Of a stretch of 64,000 nucleotides of DNA, positions 63,895 to 64,000 are shown piece by piece. How positions within the stretch are numbered: the first letter of the stretch is position 1; every line of letters starts with the position of its first letter. Under the pieces are notes generated by a model. That model did not search any database, had not been told where the DNA came from, and saw only the letters and a program-made list of their open reading frames with translations. Source of the DNA: Parus major (lineage: Eukaryota; Chordata; Aves; Passeriformes; Paridae); the NCBI RefSeq assembly GCF_001522545.3, contig NC_031799.1, positions 36,691,522 through 36,755,521 of the forward strand, written 5' to 3'. Both the position numbers and the translations under genes were made by a program.

Positions 63895-64000
63895 GGCACC
63901 TCGGCAGATGGTGGAAATTCTTTTTTTAGTGCAGTAGTGTGTTAATAAAATCCCAGTGTAATAGCAGCTCTTATAGTACAAGAAGGCAGGAGGAGATGGA
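63895..64000. other. Right edge of window
   Basis: AT-richer sequence resuming after the island. It contains TTAATAAAATCCC, an isolated AATAAA without further support. The window ends here. Confidence 0.5.

Noticed and set aside
63255..63929. 224-codon plus-strand frame at the right end
   Set aside because: It runs through the (GT)n microsatellite (VCVCVCVC) and the CpG island, where stops are rare; overlapping frames are open on both strands and no domain is recognisable.

Overview
The window looks like noncoding nuclear DNA from a bird, possibly a passerine. Three CR1 LINE fragments carry the typical avian CR1 3' sequence, all on the minus strand. Several endogenous-retrovirus LTR-like segments resemble common bird families. 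The DNA is AT-rich, CpG-poor and littered with stop codons, except for one compact CpG island at the right end. Species and chromosome cannot be told from the sequence alone.

No protein-coding gene could be recognised. Every open frame is short, or sits inside a repeat, or runs through runs of N, or lies in the GC-rich island where stops are scarce. No tRNA, rRNA, snRNA or CRISPR array was seen.

Layout: 1-6490 is unique AT-rich DNA. CR1 copies lie at 6491-7026, 10988-11567 and 14742-15657. From 15658 to about 32 kb there is unique DNA with small tandem duplications, short palindromes and one weak exon-like segment near 30 kb. A compact LTR-like unit with perfect 8-bp terminal inverted repeats lies at 32078-32366. 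An old MIR/L2/L3-like tail lies near 34.3 kb and a plus-strand LTR at about 37.5-38.0 kb. A well-defined solo LTR with a 6-bp target duplication (44700-45276) lies about 44 bp from a second LTR in the opposite orientation (about 45321-46384). From 46.4 to 59.8 kb there is unique DNA with a 63-nt polypurine tract, a TTAATTA cluster and a 67-N gap. A 353-N gap at 59919-60271 has CpG-rich flanks and an inverted CCAAT box, so it may hide a promoter.

The likeliest functional element is at 63.4-63.9 kb: a CpG island just after a (GT)n tract, with two same-direction CTCF-type motifs 56 bp apart, GC boxes and a YY1-like ATGGCGG. It is probably a promoter and/or insulator of a gene continuing beyond the window. 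No novel gene system was found; the findings are repeat structures and candidate regulatory sites.
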